The translations under genes were made by a program, and so were the position numbers. Source: Lycium barbarum (Eukaryota > Streptophyta > Magnoliopsida > Solanales > Solanaceae). From it: 64,000 bases of DNA. This document shows, in pieces, positions 11,581 to 22,240 of this stretch. Numbering within the stretch: position 1 is the first letter of the stretch; every line of letters begins with the position of its first letter. Under the pieces are notes generated by a model, which ran no database searches, had not been told where the DNA came from, and worked only from the letters and a program-made list of their open reading frames with translations. The DNA lies in assembly GCF_019175385.1 (NCBI RefSeq), contig NC_083340.1, positions 7,231,706 to 7,295,705 on the forward strand. The letters run 5' to 3'.

Positions 11581-13750
11581 ATGCAGGGAGGCAGAGACCC
11601 TTTCTCCAATTTTGGTAATCCTTTTGGTAGTTTCAGTGGTTCTGGTGGATTCGGAGGTCAGAGGAGTTTATTATCTGGCTTTTTTGGAGGCAGAGACCCA
11701 TTTGATGATCCTTTCTTCACACGCCCCTTTGGAGGCATGTTTGGATCGACCCCTTTTGGTCCTAGCGGAGGCCCGTTCATGGACTCGCACATGGCTGGAT
11801 TTCTGGAACAGCAGCCTTCTGTCCCCTTCCAACAGCCTTCTGTCCCCTTCCAGCAGCCTAGGTCTAGGGGTCCTGTTATTGAGGAGTTGGACTCTGATGA
11901 TGAGAAAGAGGAAAAGGATATTTCGGAAGAGAAGAAACAGAACATGAGAAAGCATGCTAGGCCAAGTACTGATCCTTTTGTTGAATATCCAGATGATGAA
12001 GCAGGAGGTGAAAATAGTTCCGTTATAATTAAGCGCCTATTGTTCATTTTCATTTCCAAGGTTGTAAGGTCTTTTGCTTGTATAGATATTGATTGATGAA
12101 TGATACATTGCTTTTGCAGAGAGAAAGCGCAAGCAAGTGGTAGCCCAGAATGATTTCCGGAGAGAAAATAATGAACAGCAGCCACAAGTTCGTAGCTTTA
12201 GCTTTCAGAGTTCTACCATGTCTTATGGTGGTGCAAATGGCACCTATTATAGTTCTTCCAAAACCAGGAGGACAGGAAGTGATGGAGTAAGTGACTATTG
12301 ACTAAAGCACTTATAGGACTATAGAGCTCGGGTTTGCTATGGCCTTGCCTTATCTGTCATTGTTTGTTTGGATTTGCAGCTGACGTTTGAGGAAAGTAAA
12401 GAAGCCAATTCAGCTACTGGGCAAGCAAGTCACAGGGTTTCAAGAGGAATACATAATAAGGTATGTTGTTTTCCTTGACAGCAAAGATAGAATCAACTAT
12501 TTTCTTGAGACCTTACATTTTTTTTATGCTTAAATAACTTGATGGAATTTTGTTAATATAGGGTCATTCTTTGTCGCGGAAACTCGAATCAGATGGTAGG
12601 GTGGACACCATGCAGACATTGCACAATCTTAATGAAAGTAAGTGATTGCTAAATGAGAATCCCCATTTGTTGGTTCCTGTGGACTGCTTCTGAATAAAAG
12701 TGTCTTTGGTAGATGAACTTGATGGATTTGAAGAAACCTGGAAAGGAAAAGCTGGAAATCAGCTGCCTGGCCTGTATGGGGGTTTTAATTTACAAGGTGA
12801 TACTGGTAAGTATAATAGGATATGCAAGTATATCTTTCTGTTTGCTCTACTAACTTTTTAAACTCTCGACTGTCGTCGCTATGCAAGTATAGCTTATACC
12901 ATTCCATTTGTGTGAAATTTCTTTAATGCAGTGATGTGTTTGTGTTTTGGGGTTGTGGGTTTGGGGGGTTGGGGATAAAGTTTTTAGGTTTGGTGTTATG
13001 TTCCCCTACTTATTTAATTTCTCCATAGAGATAATTGAATATCATCTACTAGTTGAGAACAAACTTTAGACTTGTTAGAGAACTTATTTTCACTTCCATA
13101 ATTTTTTGTAGTATTATGATGATATATAATGCTGTTGTTATGTTGTTGTATGATATAAAATGTGCTTAAATGGAGAAGTGGGATTCATATCCGATCCCGA
13201 CTTGGTTGGTATATCCGACCTCGACTTGTTTGGGACTGAGGCTTGTTCAAAAATAATTGACTAAGCAACTAGATCTTCTTTTTCTTTTATTCTTTGATTC
13301 ACATTTTGGTTGGAATTGCATGATATGGTGAGTTTGATATTTTTGGTTTTGGATGATGAGAGTCCTTTTCATTTCCCTGAGGGTAATTGAATATTTGGCG
13401 GAAACAGACGTGATATATGCAAAACCTGTAACCGCCAGATGGTTGAAGTTCTTTACAATTTGTGTTATAATAGTCCCTCCGCACATTGGCGCTTTCAATT
13501 TGTCTAATGTGACTACTTCTTTGTTCTAGGGTCTGGGAGCAGTGTCCAGAATGGTGCAAATAGGGGTGGATGGGCACTTCCTTCCACGGAGAGAGCACAT
13601 CATTCAGGGAATCTCGGGCCGGGGGTAGGGAATGCAGCTGGTCCTTCCCATCCAATGCCTTCGCGGAGGCCAAAAACAGATGCTGGGAATGTGATTGGTT
13701 CTTCTAAGGCCACTAATGCTAGTAATATGGAGAAAGCTAAGAAACGCTGA
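11581..13750 (+). CDS. myeloid leukemia factor (MLF) family protein, 6 coding exons
   Basis: The proposed coding exons are 11581-12007, 12120-12286, 12380-12460, 12562-12637, 12713-12805 and 13530-13750. All junctions are GT-AG, and the joined frame is 354 residues. The start MQGGRDPF opens a Gly/Phe/Pro-rich head with repeated DPFxxPF motifs. An imperfect PFQQPSV duplication follows at about residues 80-95, then an acidic ELDSDDEKEE stretch. The core (GGANGTYYSSSKTRRTGSDG, then HNLNENELDGFEETWKGKA) matches the Mlf1-interacting (Mlf1IP) domain family. The tail is basic (MEKAKKR). Animal MLFs act in chaperone-linked and transcription complexes; the plant role is poorly known, so function is by family only. 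The start is the first ATG after a strong acceptor. The 725-base last intron has no coding content. Confidence 0.9.
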
Positions 13751-14442
13751 ATCATCTGCCGCAATTTCTTTTCGATGATGTTTCCACAATGTGTAGTCAT
13801 GTATAGCTGCTCTAGTCATGCATTTTGCTATTCTGCTTTCTTTTTAAGAAAGCAGGTGCATGTATGCACACCCTTATCCTTCCCGAATGCTAGCTACCAT
13901 TGAGTACTCGTGCTAGCAGTTTAGTAACAAATCTTTCTAGTTGTTGTAATGTGTGGCGGCTCTTACACTGGATGTGTATGAGAGATTGGTCAGAAATATT
14001 GAACATAATTACCTAATATTAGTAGCTTATGATTTTGGCGGATGACGCCCAGTTGAATATGTTTTGCAGCTTAATACACGTAGTTATTTTGCTTCTTCCA
14101 CGTTTGATTATAGAATTGCGAGGCATCTGTAAGCCACCAAGGACGAGTGGCGGACATGAAACGCGAGTAGGCATCAATGTAGCAAAATAAGGTTTCGCCT
14201 CATTGTGATATGCATCAATTTTCGTTATCGAATTATGTCTACTATCGTTGTCTAAGGGCACAAGAGGATATCGAAGGCTTATGGTTAGTGCATTATATTA
14301 GTCTCTTTTAACGATATCAGTTGACCCTTTTGTGAATAAGTAAATATTGCTAAAACCGAAAGACAATACCATCGACATGATAAACTCACCAACTTCTTAG
14401 CAAAATGAACACGATTAAAAATCATTGACATGTCGAGATCCA
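13751..14442. other. MLF 3' UTR and downstream spacer
   Basis: The first 200-250 bases probably form the 3' UTR of the MLF gene, although I see no unambiguous AATAAA. Beyond about 14000 there is no gene that I can support; minus-strand frames here lack recognisable domains. Confidence 0.45.
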
Positions 14443-14604
14443 AATCTGAATTGATTCCTGGTCCTAGTCAGAGATCATTGTGTTCGCGCTAGCGGTCTAA
14501 TTAGAGGTGAAAACGAGATATTAATCTGAGTTGATTCCTGGTCCTGGTCAGAGATCATTGAGTTAGCGCTAGCGGTCTAACGAAGAGGCGAAAACGAGAT
14601 ATTA
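14443..14604. repeat. tandem duplication of an 80-bp unit
   Basis: aatctgaattgattcctggtcct..gcgctagcggtctaa..gaggcgaaaacgagatatta occurs twice head to tail (14443-14522 and 14523-14604) with few differences. The units are adjacent to the LINE remnant at 14640-15096. Confidence 0.85.
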
Positions 14605-14639
14605 TGCGGGAGGCAATGACGGTGAGGGAAAGGCAAGTC

Positions 14640-15096
14640 CATGTGGCATAGGAAACATCTCTAGCATCTAGATACCCCAACCTCCAGTTCTCATAGCTAA
14701 TGCTTCAGCAGCGTTGTTGGCTTCAGTACCAAAAGAAAGAGAATAGGCAGCGACCAATCTCCCTTGATCATCTCTAATGATACCCCCACCTCCAGTTGGA
14801 CCTGTATTACCCTTGGAACATATATCCATCCGAAATTAATTTCAACCATTTCTTCTTAGGAAAAGACCATTTCACAGCAACCGTATGGAAAATTGGTTGA
14901 ACGTTATATCAAGCAGTTCCCTAATAAGGTGCAGCCAATTCATAAATGGTGGAACAAGAGGGAACCGTTTATGAATTATAATGTGTTGAGCAATTTGTTT
15001 AGAATGATCCTATTAGATGGCATTCTAATATCTTCAAATCTGCTCTTACAACTTGACTTCCATATTTACCACACAATAATAGCGCGCAGGTAGGAC
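14640..15096 (-). pseudogene. L1-type LINE ORF2 3'-end remnant with RNase H-like domain, split by a hAT insertion
   Basis: Read on the minus strand, 14660-14830 gives an RNase H-like (RVT_3-type) segment: a W-L-K-L-I-S-D-G start, then TGPTGGGGIIRDDQGRL and a GTEANNAAEALAMR helix. A frameshift/stop lies between the two halves. Just upstream (15000-15096) the minus strand reads an IIVW*IWKSSCKSRFED segment, typical of the linker before RNase H in plant L1-type ORF2 proteins. The next upstream sequence resumes after the hAT at 18992-19060. Stops and frameshifts make it dead. Confidence 0.7.
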
Positions 15097-15419
15097 TAGA
15101 CCTGTCAACCGGTTCCAACCGGAACCGGACCGGGAACCGGTTAGGAAACCGGCCGGTTCCGGTTCCAAAACCGGAACCGCCTAACCGGTTCCGGTTAACC
15201 GGTTTTAAAGTCCAAACCGGAACCGGTCCGGTTTGGATTGGTTAAAATAATTTTTTTTTTGTTTTTTGTATTATATATATATATTATAGTATTTATTTGT
15301 ATATTATAGGTATATTTACATATGTTATACAACTTTATAATTAAAGTTTAAATATTTATTGACTAACAGCCTAACAGCAAGTCAGCAATACAGAATAGTA
15401 CTTTTCGTACACATATATA

Positions 15420-15862
15420 TGTATAACTTACATACTATACTCTATATACTTATATAGTTATATAGGTATAGCTTAATATCTATATATAGGTATAACTTAA
15501 TATATATACTATATATACATATCTACTATATATACAATATATACTTAATATATATACTATATATATTTATATACTATATATACTTATATATGTGTATAAC
15601 TTAATATATATAGTATATATACTATATATACTTATATATATGTACTATATACTATATATACTTACCTATATACTATATACACTTACTTACTTATATACTA
15701 TATATACTTACTTATATACTATATATACTATATATACTTATATACTATATATACTTATATATGTGTATAACTTAATATATATAGTATATATACTTACTTA
15801 TATATACTTGTATATATGTACTATATACTATATATACTTACTTATATACTATATATACTTAT
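15420..15862. repeat. AT-rich minisatellite (tatatactatatatacttata-type) within the hAT element
   Basis: Irregular tandem array of tatatagtatatatactta and gtataacttaatata words. It is the inverse-orientation counterpart of 5314-5655. It lies between the transposase 3' end and the transposon terminus. The Tyr/Ile-only open frames are artefacts of the repeat. Confidence 0.85.
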
Positions 15863-16025
15863 ATTCCTAACTTAATAAAAGTAAAAATATGAACACAAGT
15901 AAATAGAAGAAAGCTCAATGAGCCATATATTTTATTCATTCTTGGATAACATTTATTTGCAAGTTGTATTTTTTTTTAACTTGCAAATAATACATGAGTT
16001 ATACAAAAATAGTAGAATAATAAAA

Positions 16026-18303
16026 TCACCAATTTTGAACCATTTCATTAATTTCCCCCACATCATATTCGGTCATGGAAATATCTTCAAAGTCTTCCAT
16101 TTGGTCCGGTCCACTAGCTATCAAATCTTCAATTTCTTCCTCTTCGCCTTGCTCCGCTTCTGAGTTTTGGTTGCGTCGCTCCGATCTAATCCAATCTCGA
16201 ATGCACACTAGTACTTGCAAGCTAAAGCCGGATAATGAATGTCTATGGTCTCCAATTTGTTGTCTTCCTTGGCTAAATGCGCTCTCCGAAGCCACGGTTG
16301 ATACTTGAACCGTAAGGATATCTCGAGCCATTCTTGAAAGTACCGGATAGCTTGCCTTGTACTTCTTCCACCATGCTAAGACGTCCAAGTCATCCTTGAT
16401 ATCCACATTTGGCTGCATCAAATAAAAGTTAAATTCATCAAAGTTTGCAGTAGAAGAAGACGTTGGCTGTGAATGTAAAACTTTTAAACCCGACAAGCCC
16501 TTTTTGCTACTCTGAGAAGTAGTAGGGCGTGGAGCAACGGGTGTAGCACGTTCTTCCAAACTAGAATAATGAGTAAAAACTCTTCTAAACTCATCATCAA
16601 TAGCGAGATCGGCTTCAGCTAAAGATGGTTGAACTCCCTCTTCAATTTCTAAAAATGTATAAATTTGACTAACCAAATTTTTAGTATAAGACACTTTTAA
16701 ACAAGGATTTAAAAGGGAACCCAATATAAATAAAGTTGGGATGGGAAAAAAATACTTCTTAAATTTGATTATCATTTCAAAAATAGCCACTTGATAATCG
16801 GGTTTATATTTATACTCTTGTAAAACTCTAGCTATTTCCGCTAAGTAGGCTAAAATTCCGGTTACCGTGGGATAGAATTGTCTAGAAAAAGCAAGAGTTG
16901 CATTATAAAAATTTTCTAAGAGTTCAATACATTTTTTAACATCTTCCCAATGCCTAAAAGTTAACCAATCCTCACTATCAATATTATACTTGTTGTGAAC
17001 TTGTTGTATGGGAATCCTATACTCATATGCTTGTTGTAGCATAATGTAAGTGTAGTTCCACCTAGTCTCAATTTCTACTTGAATTTTCCTAGGTCTAAGG
17101 TTATTTTCCACACAAGCATTCTTAAAATCTCTAATTCTTCCCCTATTAGCATTACAAAAAAGAAACGCAACAGCATTTCTAACTTTTTGAACAGAATCAT
17201 CAAAATGCATAAGACCATCTTTAACAATTAAATTTAAAATGTGACAACTACATCTTACATGAAAAATATTTCTTAGAGGAGGGTTTATTTCTCTTTTTAA
17301 AAGACCAATTGCCTTTGTATTATTAGAAGCATTATCTAAAGCAATACAAAGTGTTTTTCTATAAATGTTAAAAAATCTCATTATAGTAGACATTGAATCG
17401 GCTAAAAATTTTCCATCGTGACGACCTTTTCCTTCGTCGTATAAAAAAGCTATAATTCTTTTTTGCATAACCGAGTTGTCATCAACCCAATGACATGTAA
17501 TAGCAAAAAAAATCTAAATGGTTAATACTAAGACCCAAATCAGCGGTAAGACAAACATTACAATTTAAAGAATTAAATACATGGCGCAAATAAAATCTAT
17601 ATTTTTTAAACAAATCTATAACATCGGCTCTACAAGTACTTCTAGGAATACCCTCAAATAACGGGTTATAACAACGTTGAATGTAAGTAACAAACCCCAA
17701 ACCCGAGGGAAAGGGAAATGGTAAACAATCATAAGCTACCATTTTACCTATTTCTACGCGTTCTTTTTTCTTGTCATACTTAAAATTTCTACCGGTTCGT
17801 GGGTCTATCGTCATTTGAATCCCCCCCCCCCCCCCCCCCCACATTTGAACCCGTTTGTTCTCCCCAAATATTCATATGTTTGGTTCTCATATGAGCATTT
17901 AGTGTACCCGTTCCACCATCCTTACCAGTTCCTTGCTTAAAACTAAATACTTGTGCACATAGGGTACATGTAACTGATTGGTTTTCCCTATCCTTAGTCA
18001 TAAATTTCCAAACTTTAGCTATTGGCTTACGAGTTCTAGGCGGTTTGTCTTGTGTATGTGATTGTGCAGGACCTGTATCTCCTATGGGATTTTCGGGGGG
18101 TTGTGTTTCATCATCATCATCATCTAAGTCTTCATTAAAAGTGTCGGTAAAATGTTGTTGCATTGCCTCATGACCTAAAAGTGGATTATTTCCACCAACA
18201 TCAATACCTAAATTAAGTGTTTCTTCCACAAATGTTTCCTCATTAAGCGCACCCCTAACAGTACGACTACTACTACCGGCACCACGTCTTAATCTCTTTG
18301 ACA
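16026..18303 (-). pseudogene. hAT transposase (BED finger to hATC), broken by two homopolymer frameshifts
   Basis: Translation begins at MSKRLRRGAG (start near 18303). The N-terminal part carries a BED-type zinc finger: CTLCAQVF, then HMRTKH, with the finger's Cys/Cys/His/His spaced as expected. The middle has RNase H-fold transposase text (LTADLGLSINH, ALDNASNNTKAIG, HVRCSCHILNLIVKDGL, VEIETRWNYTY). The C-terminus has the hATC dimerisation domain (LDVLAWWKKYKASYPVLSRMA, then VSTVASESAFSQGR). The frame breaks at a 20-base C run on the plus strand (17821-17840, poly-Gly codons) and again at a T/A run near 17503-17511. The last 480 codons (16026-17468) are uninterrupted. The breaks could be real decay or homopolymer sequencing errors. 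The family is the plant RICESLEEPER-like BED/hAT group. Confidence 0.88.
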
Positions 18304-18848
18304 TTATTAAATAGAAATAATTTAAATCACAATCAAATAAATCACAAGAAAATAAATTACAACAAATTAAATTTGCTAGAATTAAATTGCGTAAATTAAA
18401 TTTCAAAAAATAAATTGCTAGAATTAAATTGCGAAAATTAAAGATAGAGTTGGAACGAAGGTACCAAATTGCCGAATTAATTTGCAACAAAGCGAAGGCG
18501 GCTAGAATTGCAAATCCACCAAAGCTACTTCGGATTGTTGCAAAATCACCAACTCCACCAACAATATTATAATTGCAAAATTAATAATTGAAAGTTGAAA
18601 CTATAATAAGACTTTGTGGCTAATTATTGCAAAGTAACTATAATTGAGAGATTGAGATTTGAGAGAAAGATGAAGAAGAGTGAATTGAAATGAAAATGAA
18701 GAAGGGTTTATATAGGGGTGGGGGATGGGTTAAAGTGTTAAAAAAAAAAATTTAGGGGCCAAAAATTAAGAAAATGACCGTTTGGCAACGGCCATTTTTG
18801 CAAATGGACCGTTGCCAACGGTCCATTACCGAGGCCCAACGGCTCTTT

Positions 18849-18884
<36 letters not shown>

Positions 18885-18991
18885 TAACCGGTTAACCGGT
18901 TATACCGGTTCCGGTTCCGGTTCCGATTTAACCGGTCCGGTTACCGGTTAAAACCGGTTACAATGAACCGGTTGACACCTTTAGGTAGGAC

Positions 18992-19060
18992 TTTGTAGAG
19001 CCAAGTTTTGCAACATATTTTGGCCTTGCTCCATCCACCATGTAATAACCATTTGTCTGA
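18992..19060 (-). pseudogene. continuation of the LINE remnant on the other side of the hAT insertion
   Basis: If the hAT and one TSD copy are removed, this stretch becomes contiguous with the minus-strand LINE reading at 15000-15096. It is short, and the assignment rests on that join. Confidence 0.45.
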
Positions 19061-19311
19061 CACTCCCTCTGTCCCAATGTATATGACATAGTTCGGATTT
19101 TAAGAGTTCAATTTCTTTATTTTGACAGTGAATTCGGACATAAAATCTTTAAGTTTTTTGAAAAATATTTTATATATTTAGAAACTACATAAAAAGTACT
19201 ATAAGTCACAATAATCACCAATTTAAAATATTTAAATATTTCAAGGGCATAGAACTAATTGCGGTTTGACCCTAGAAAAGCGAAATGTGTCATATAAATT
19301 GGGACAGAGTA
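19061..19311. mobile_element. Stowaway-like MITE
   Basis: The left end cactccctctgtcccaatgtatatgacat and right end atgtgtcatataaattgggacagagta are good inverted repeats, with TA at the right border. This is the classic Stowaway signature of plant genomes. Length is about 250 bp and the interior is AT-rich and non-coding. Confidence 0.85.
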
Positions 19312-19941
19312 TTATTTTGGCTTCCCCTGATCCCAGAGATCTGTTTGAAGAAAAGTAAAACTCATCTGGCAATCATGCTATTAATAAAAAGATGGTCTTC
19401 ATTTTCCATACTAGCAGCAACACAACAGGAGCTAAATAAGGGAAGCTTTGGGTCTCTGTCTCAGATTACTTCAGGCTGATTTACAGCTAAATATACCATC
19501 TGTTGTCACGTACAGTCCAGATTGGAACTAGAATTTACTTGTATTTATATATAGTTACCAAATGTAAAAGGAACTATAGTAATAATTAGATGACATTAGC
19601 ATCAGAAGGTGAAATCGATTCGATACACACACACACTGCTCTTCTCAAGCGGCTAAAACTAATACTATGTAGCTTAGCTGCAATGGCCTCCATTGCAGGA
19701 CACAAATAAACAAGTACTATATCTTAGAGAAAAAAACAGGAATAACGAAAAAATCTGAGAAACTACTGTTATTAACAACGGAAAGGTCACCAGTTACAAA
19801 TTTAATTTAAAAAACGTAAGAATTAAAAGTTCAGAATATATTGATAGTCGTAAATTGAGAAACATTTTACAAGCTTCTGACTTTATCAAATTAATAGCTA
19901 GGGATCAAACTTATAATAAAACTACGTAGCAAAACATAGAT
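19312..19941. other. intergenic / 3' flank of the NAC gene
   Basis: Nothing coding that I can support. The part nearest 19941 is probably the 3' UTR of the minus-strand NAC gene, which has no introns. Confidence 0.45.
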
Positions 19942-20706
19942 CTACACAAAGTCGAGAGCCTCTAGATCAATATCATCTAACAGAGCAAGTACATGGTCTT
20001 CAACTTGGTCTCCCTCTAGGTATTCGATATTGTTCTCCTGATAATCATCTTGTGCAGCTAGTCCTATATCATCATTCGATGTTCTTGCATTAATGTCTTC
20101 TTCAACTTCTTCTTGCAGAACGGAATCGATGTATTCGTCTATGTCTTTCATATTTGCATCGTTATTATTGTTTCCTTTTTTCTTATCACCGGATTTTTCC
20201 TTCTTCTTGATCTTACAAATTACGTAACCCTTTTTCTTACTTTCCTTAGCATCCAGATATCCATTATAAAGAGAGTACTCAGTCATCAACCACTCGCCGT
20301 TAGCGTTGTTCGACGATTTGTTAGCCCGATGGATGTACTTCAAACTCTTGACATATCCCATGAGTCTCCCTTTATCATCAAACACTTCTTTCCCTTTGCC
20401 TTGTGGCTTCCATGTTCCCTTCCCCACTGTTCGTGAAAATCTTTTCCACTCAGGTTTCTCTTTCTTTTGCGGAGTGATCAAGTAACGAGTGTTGTTGTTA
20501 GTGCCCTCATCAAAAATCTGCCATGGCTCCTTGTTGGCGTAAAGATCAACCTGCTGCATGAGTTGATACTGCTCGGGAAGTGGCTTGTCACGTACAAACC
20601 CTGACAGATACTTCAATAGTTCTTTGTTCGTAGGGTGAAAACGAAAGCCCATTGGACGTCGAGAAGAAGGTCCCTTAGCTTGATGATCACATGAGTATGC
20701 TGCCAT
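19942..20706 (-). CDS. divergent NAC-domain transcription factor, single exon
   Basis: 254 residues, start MAAYSCDHQ. NAC subdomains are recognisable in order. A (residues about 18-36) is RPMGFRFHPTNKELLKYL. B has DLYANKEPWQIFDE. C has RYLITPQKKEKPEWKRFSR, then GKGTWKPQGKGKEVFDDKGR. D is WLMTEYSL, and E is YVICKIKKK. A basic Lys-rich linker and an acidic tail (EEVEED.. DDIDLEALDFV) follow, the usual layout of DNA-binding head and activation tail. It differs from typical NACs: LPPGFRFHPTDEEL has become RPMGFRFHPTNKEL, there is no WYFFSPR, and the usual two introns are absent. It could be a lineage-expanded or retroposed NAC. The frame is intact. Expected role: nuclear DNA-binding regulator; targets unknown. 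Confidence 0.92.
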   Translation of the reverse strand: MAAYSCDHQAKGPSSRRPMGFRFHPTNKELLKYLSGFVRDKPLPEQYQLMQQVDLYANKEPWQIFDEGTNNNTRYLITPQKKEKPEWKRFSRTVGKGTWKPQGKGKEVFDDKGRLMGYVKSLKYIHRANKSSNNANGEWLMTEYSLYNGYLDAKESKKKGYVICKIKKKEKSGDKKKGNNNNDANMKDIDEYIDSVLQEEVEEDINARTSNDDIGLAAQDDYQENNIEYLEGDQVEDHVLALLDDIDLEALDFV

Positions 20707-20853
20707 TGTTTTAGTGCTGCGAATTGAATGGAGGCAAAAGATTAATGTAGTTCCTAATTAATGTAGTTCCTAAAACCCTAGCTAGTTACTTGTAACACTC
20801 TTGATGGTGAAGAACGTAACTTAGTTTGTGAATGGTAGAATGGTTCTTAGAGC

Positions 20854-20856
<3 letters not shown>

Positions 20857-20901
<45 letters not shown>
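20857..20901. promoter_or_regulatory. (TA)n microsatellite at the NAC core promoter
   Basis: About 22 TA units lie 150-195 bases upstream of the NAC start codon, where a TATA box would be expected. No separate canonical TATA box is evident between it and the ATG, so the repeat may supply TBP-binding sequence. That is inference from position only. Confidence 0.5.
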
Positions 20902-20903
<2 letters not shown>

Positions 20904-21319
20904 CTTACTTGGAGCTAAAGCATTTTGTTTCCTAAATCTAGTAGAAAAGGTTTCAGTTTTTAGGTTTTGTAGCGTATTTATCATGCATGATTTGCTTCCT
21001 AATTTCCATTAGCGATGGGACGTGATACGTGGAGAAGGATCACCATGCATGAGTATTTTCTGGAATGTTTCTTAGGGTTTCTTTTGAGCCAATTAGATGG
21101 AGGGAATATTCCCTATTACAATTTGTTTTTCTAATTGGCGGCGAGCCTATGATGAGTATACTTTCTATGTCAAAATTTCTATCATTAATGACTAATGAGG
21201 ATCTGTAATTCAAAAAAGAATGCAAAGAGAGGCTACCGCTTTCAAAAATTCCGGAGGTATATTGGTTCATTTTTAACTCATAAATAAATCTTACATGGGA
21301 CTTAATTAGAAACTTATAC
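20902..21319. other. NAC upstream region, no gene seen
   Basis: Upstream flank of the NAC gene with tgcatgatttgc/ccatgcatgag RY-like words near 20983 and 21043. No coding sequence is supportable. Confidence 0.4.
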
Positions 21320-21321
21320 TA

Positions 21322-21570
21322 CTCTCTGTTTAATTTTACTGCTAAAATAAATTTTTCTCTTTACTTGTCCATTTTAACAAATTATCAAGAAAGTTTTATT
21401 ACTTTTTCCTCCCTTAGTATTAAATACCTACATAAAATATTAGTAGTCAAATTTAGAATTTTAAAACATCATTAATCTTATAACATTAGTTTAGTAAAAT
21501 ACACCCTTAATAAAAACTTTCTTAAAAGGTGTGCATAGTCAACATGGGCAGTAAAATGAAACGGCGGGAG
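21322..21570. mobile_element. Stowaway-like MITE with TA target sites
   Basis: The ends ctctctgtttaattttactgc and gcagtaaaatgaaacggcgggag are inverted repeats and both borders show TA (21320-21321 and 21571-21572). The interior is AT-rich and non-coding. Confidence 0.8.
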
Positions 21571-21572
21571 TA

Positions 21573-22232
21573 AATAGGAAGGTTTAGAGCTTTTCACTTA
21601 TTTCCCCTAACTAGTTTCCTTGGTTGCACGTGTATTCTGATTCATTCAGTATAATTTTCTATTGGAGTACAAATTCTTGTAAACAACAAAAATTGATCAC
21701 TAGGTCAGTAATTTGATAATTTAAGCTCAATCTAATTGGATATTGCTGAATCTGAATGTGCAAAGATAAACAATCAAATAATCCGTTAACATTGTCTTAA
21801 TTGCATAACTTTTGATTTTTGAGGTACTAATATATAATCTAGTGCATGCTCTTAAATAAACAGGAGAAAATTTAACATCTACAGCTCAGAATAACTATTA
21901 TTTCCTCCACTTGAATTTTCTTTGTTTTAGTTTGACTTGGCGTAGATTTTAAGAAAATAAATAAGACTTTTGAATATTATGTTTTTAAAATTAATAATGT
22001 GTAATGTATTAAATTGTTTTTTAAATTTTGTGGTCTTAAATATGACATGTAGGATGTTTGGGGGTAAAGAATTCATTGATTTTTGAAACAGACTAAAAAG
22101 GAAAGCAAGACAAATAAATTGAGACGGGGGAATATATTATGCCTAACTTAAGCCAAAGAGTCACTCCGTTACCCAGTAAAACCTCCCATAAACATGATGT
22201 TGACTAGAGAACCCAAAAATATTTAAAAGAAA
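21573..22232. other. intergenic, no gene seen
   Basis: AT-rich spacer. A degraded Stowaway-like stretch may lie at about 21898-22135 (ttatttcctccacttgaattttctttg at left, gacaaataaattgagacggggga at right). Confidence 0.4.
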
Positions 22233-22240
22233 TGATGTCA

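Larger units (their letters stand above)
15097..18983 (-). mobile_element. hAT superfamily DNA transposon with 8-bp TSD
   Basis: A 3887-bp element with inverted ends tagacctgtcaaccggtt and aaccggttgacaccttta, flanked by the perfect 8-bp duplication ggtaggac (15089-15096 and 18984-18991). Subterminal regions are packed with ACCGGTT/GGTTCCGG motifs on both sides. These are a plausible array of transposase binding sites, as known for Ac and other hAT elements. An AT-rich minisatellite fills 15420-15862, and the transposase runs on the minus strand. The target is a dead LINE. The intact TSD implies a fairly recent insertion, yet the transposase has two frame breaks at homopolymers. Confidence 0.93.

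Noticed and set aside
11658..12185. Long minus-strand frames opposite the MLF first coding exon
   Set aside because: They are antisense shadows of a Gly/Ser-rich coding exon and cross its splice donor.
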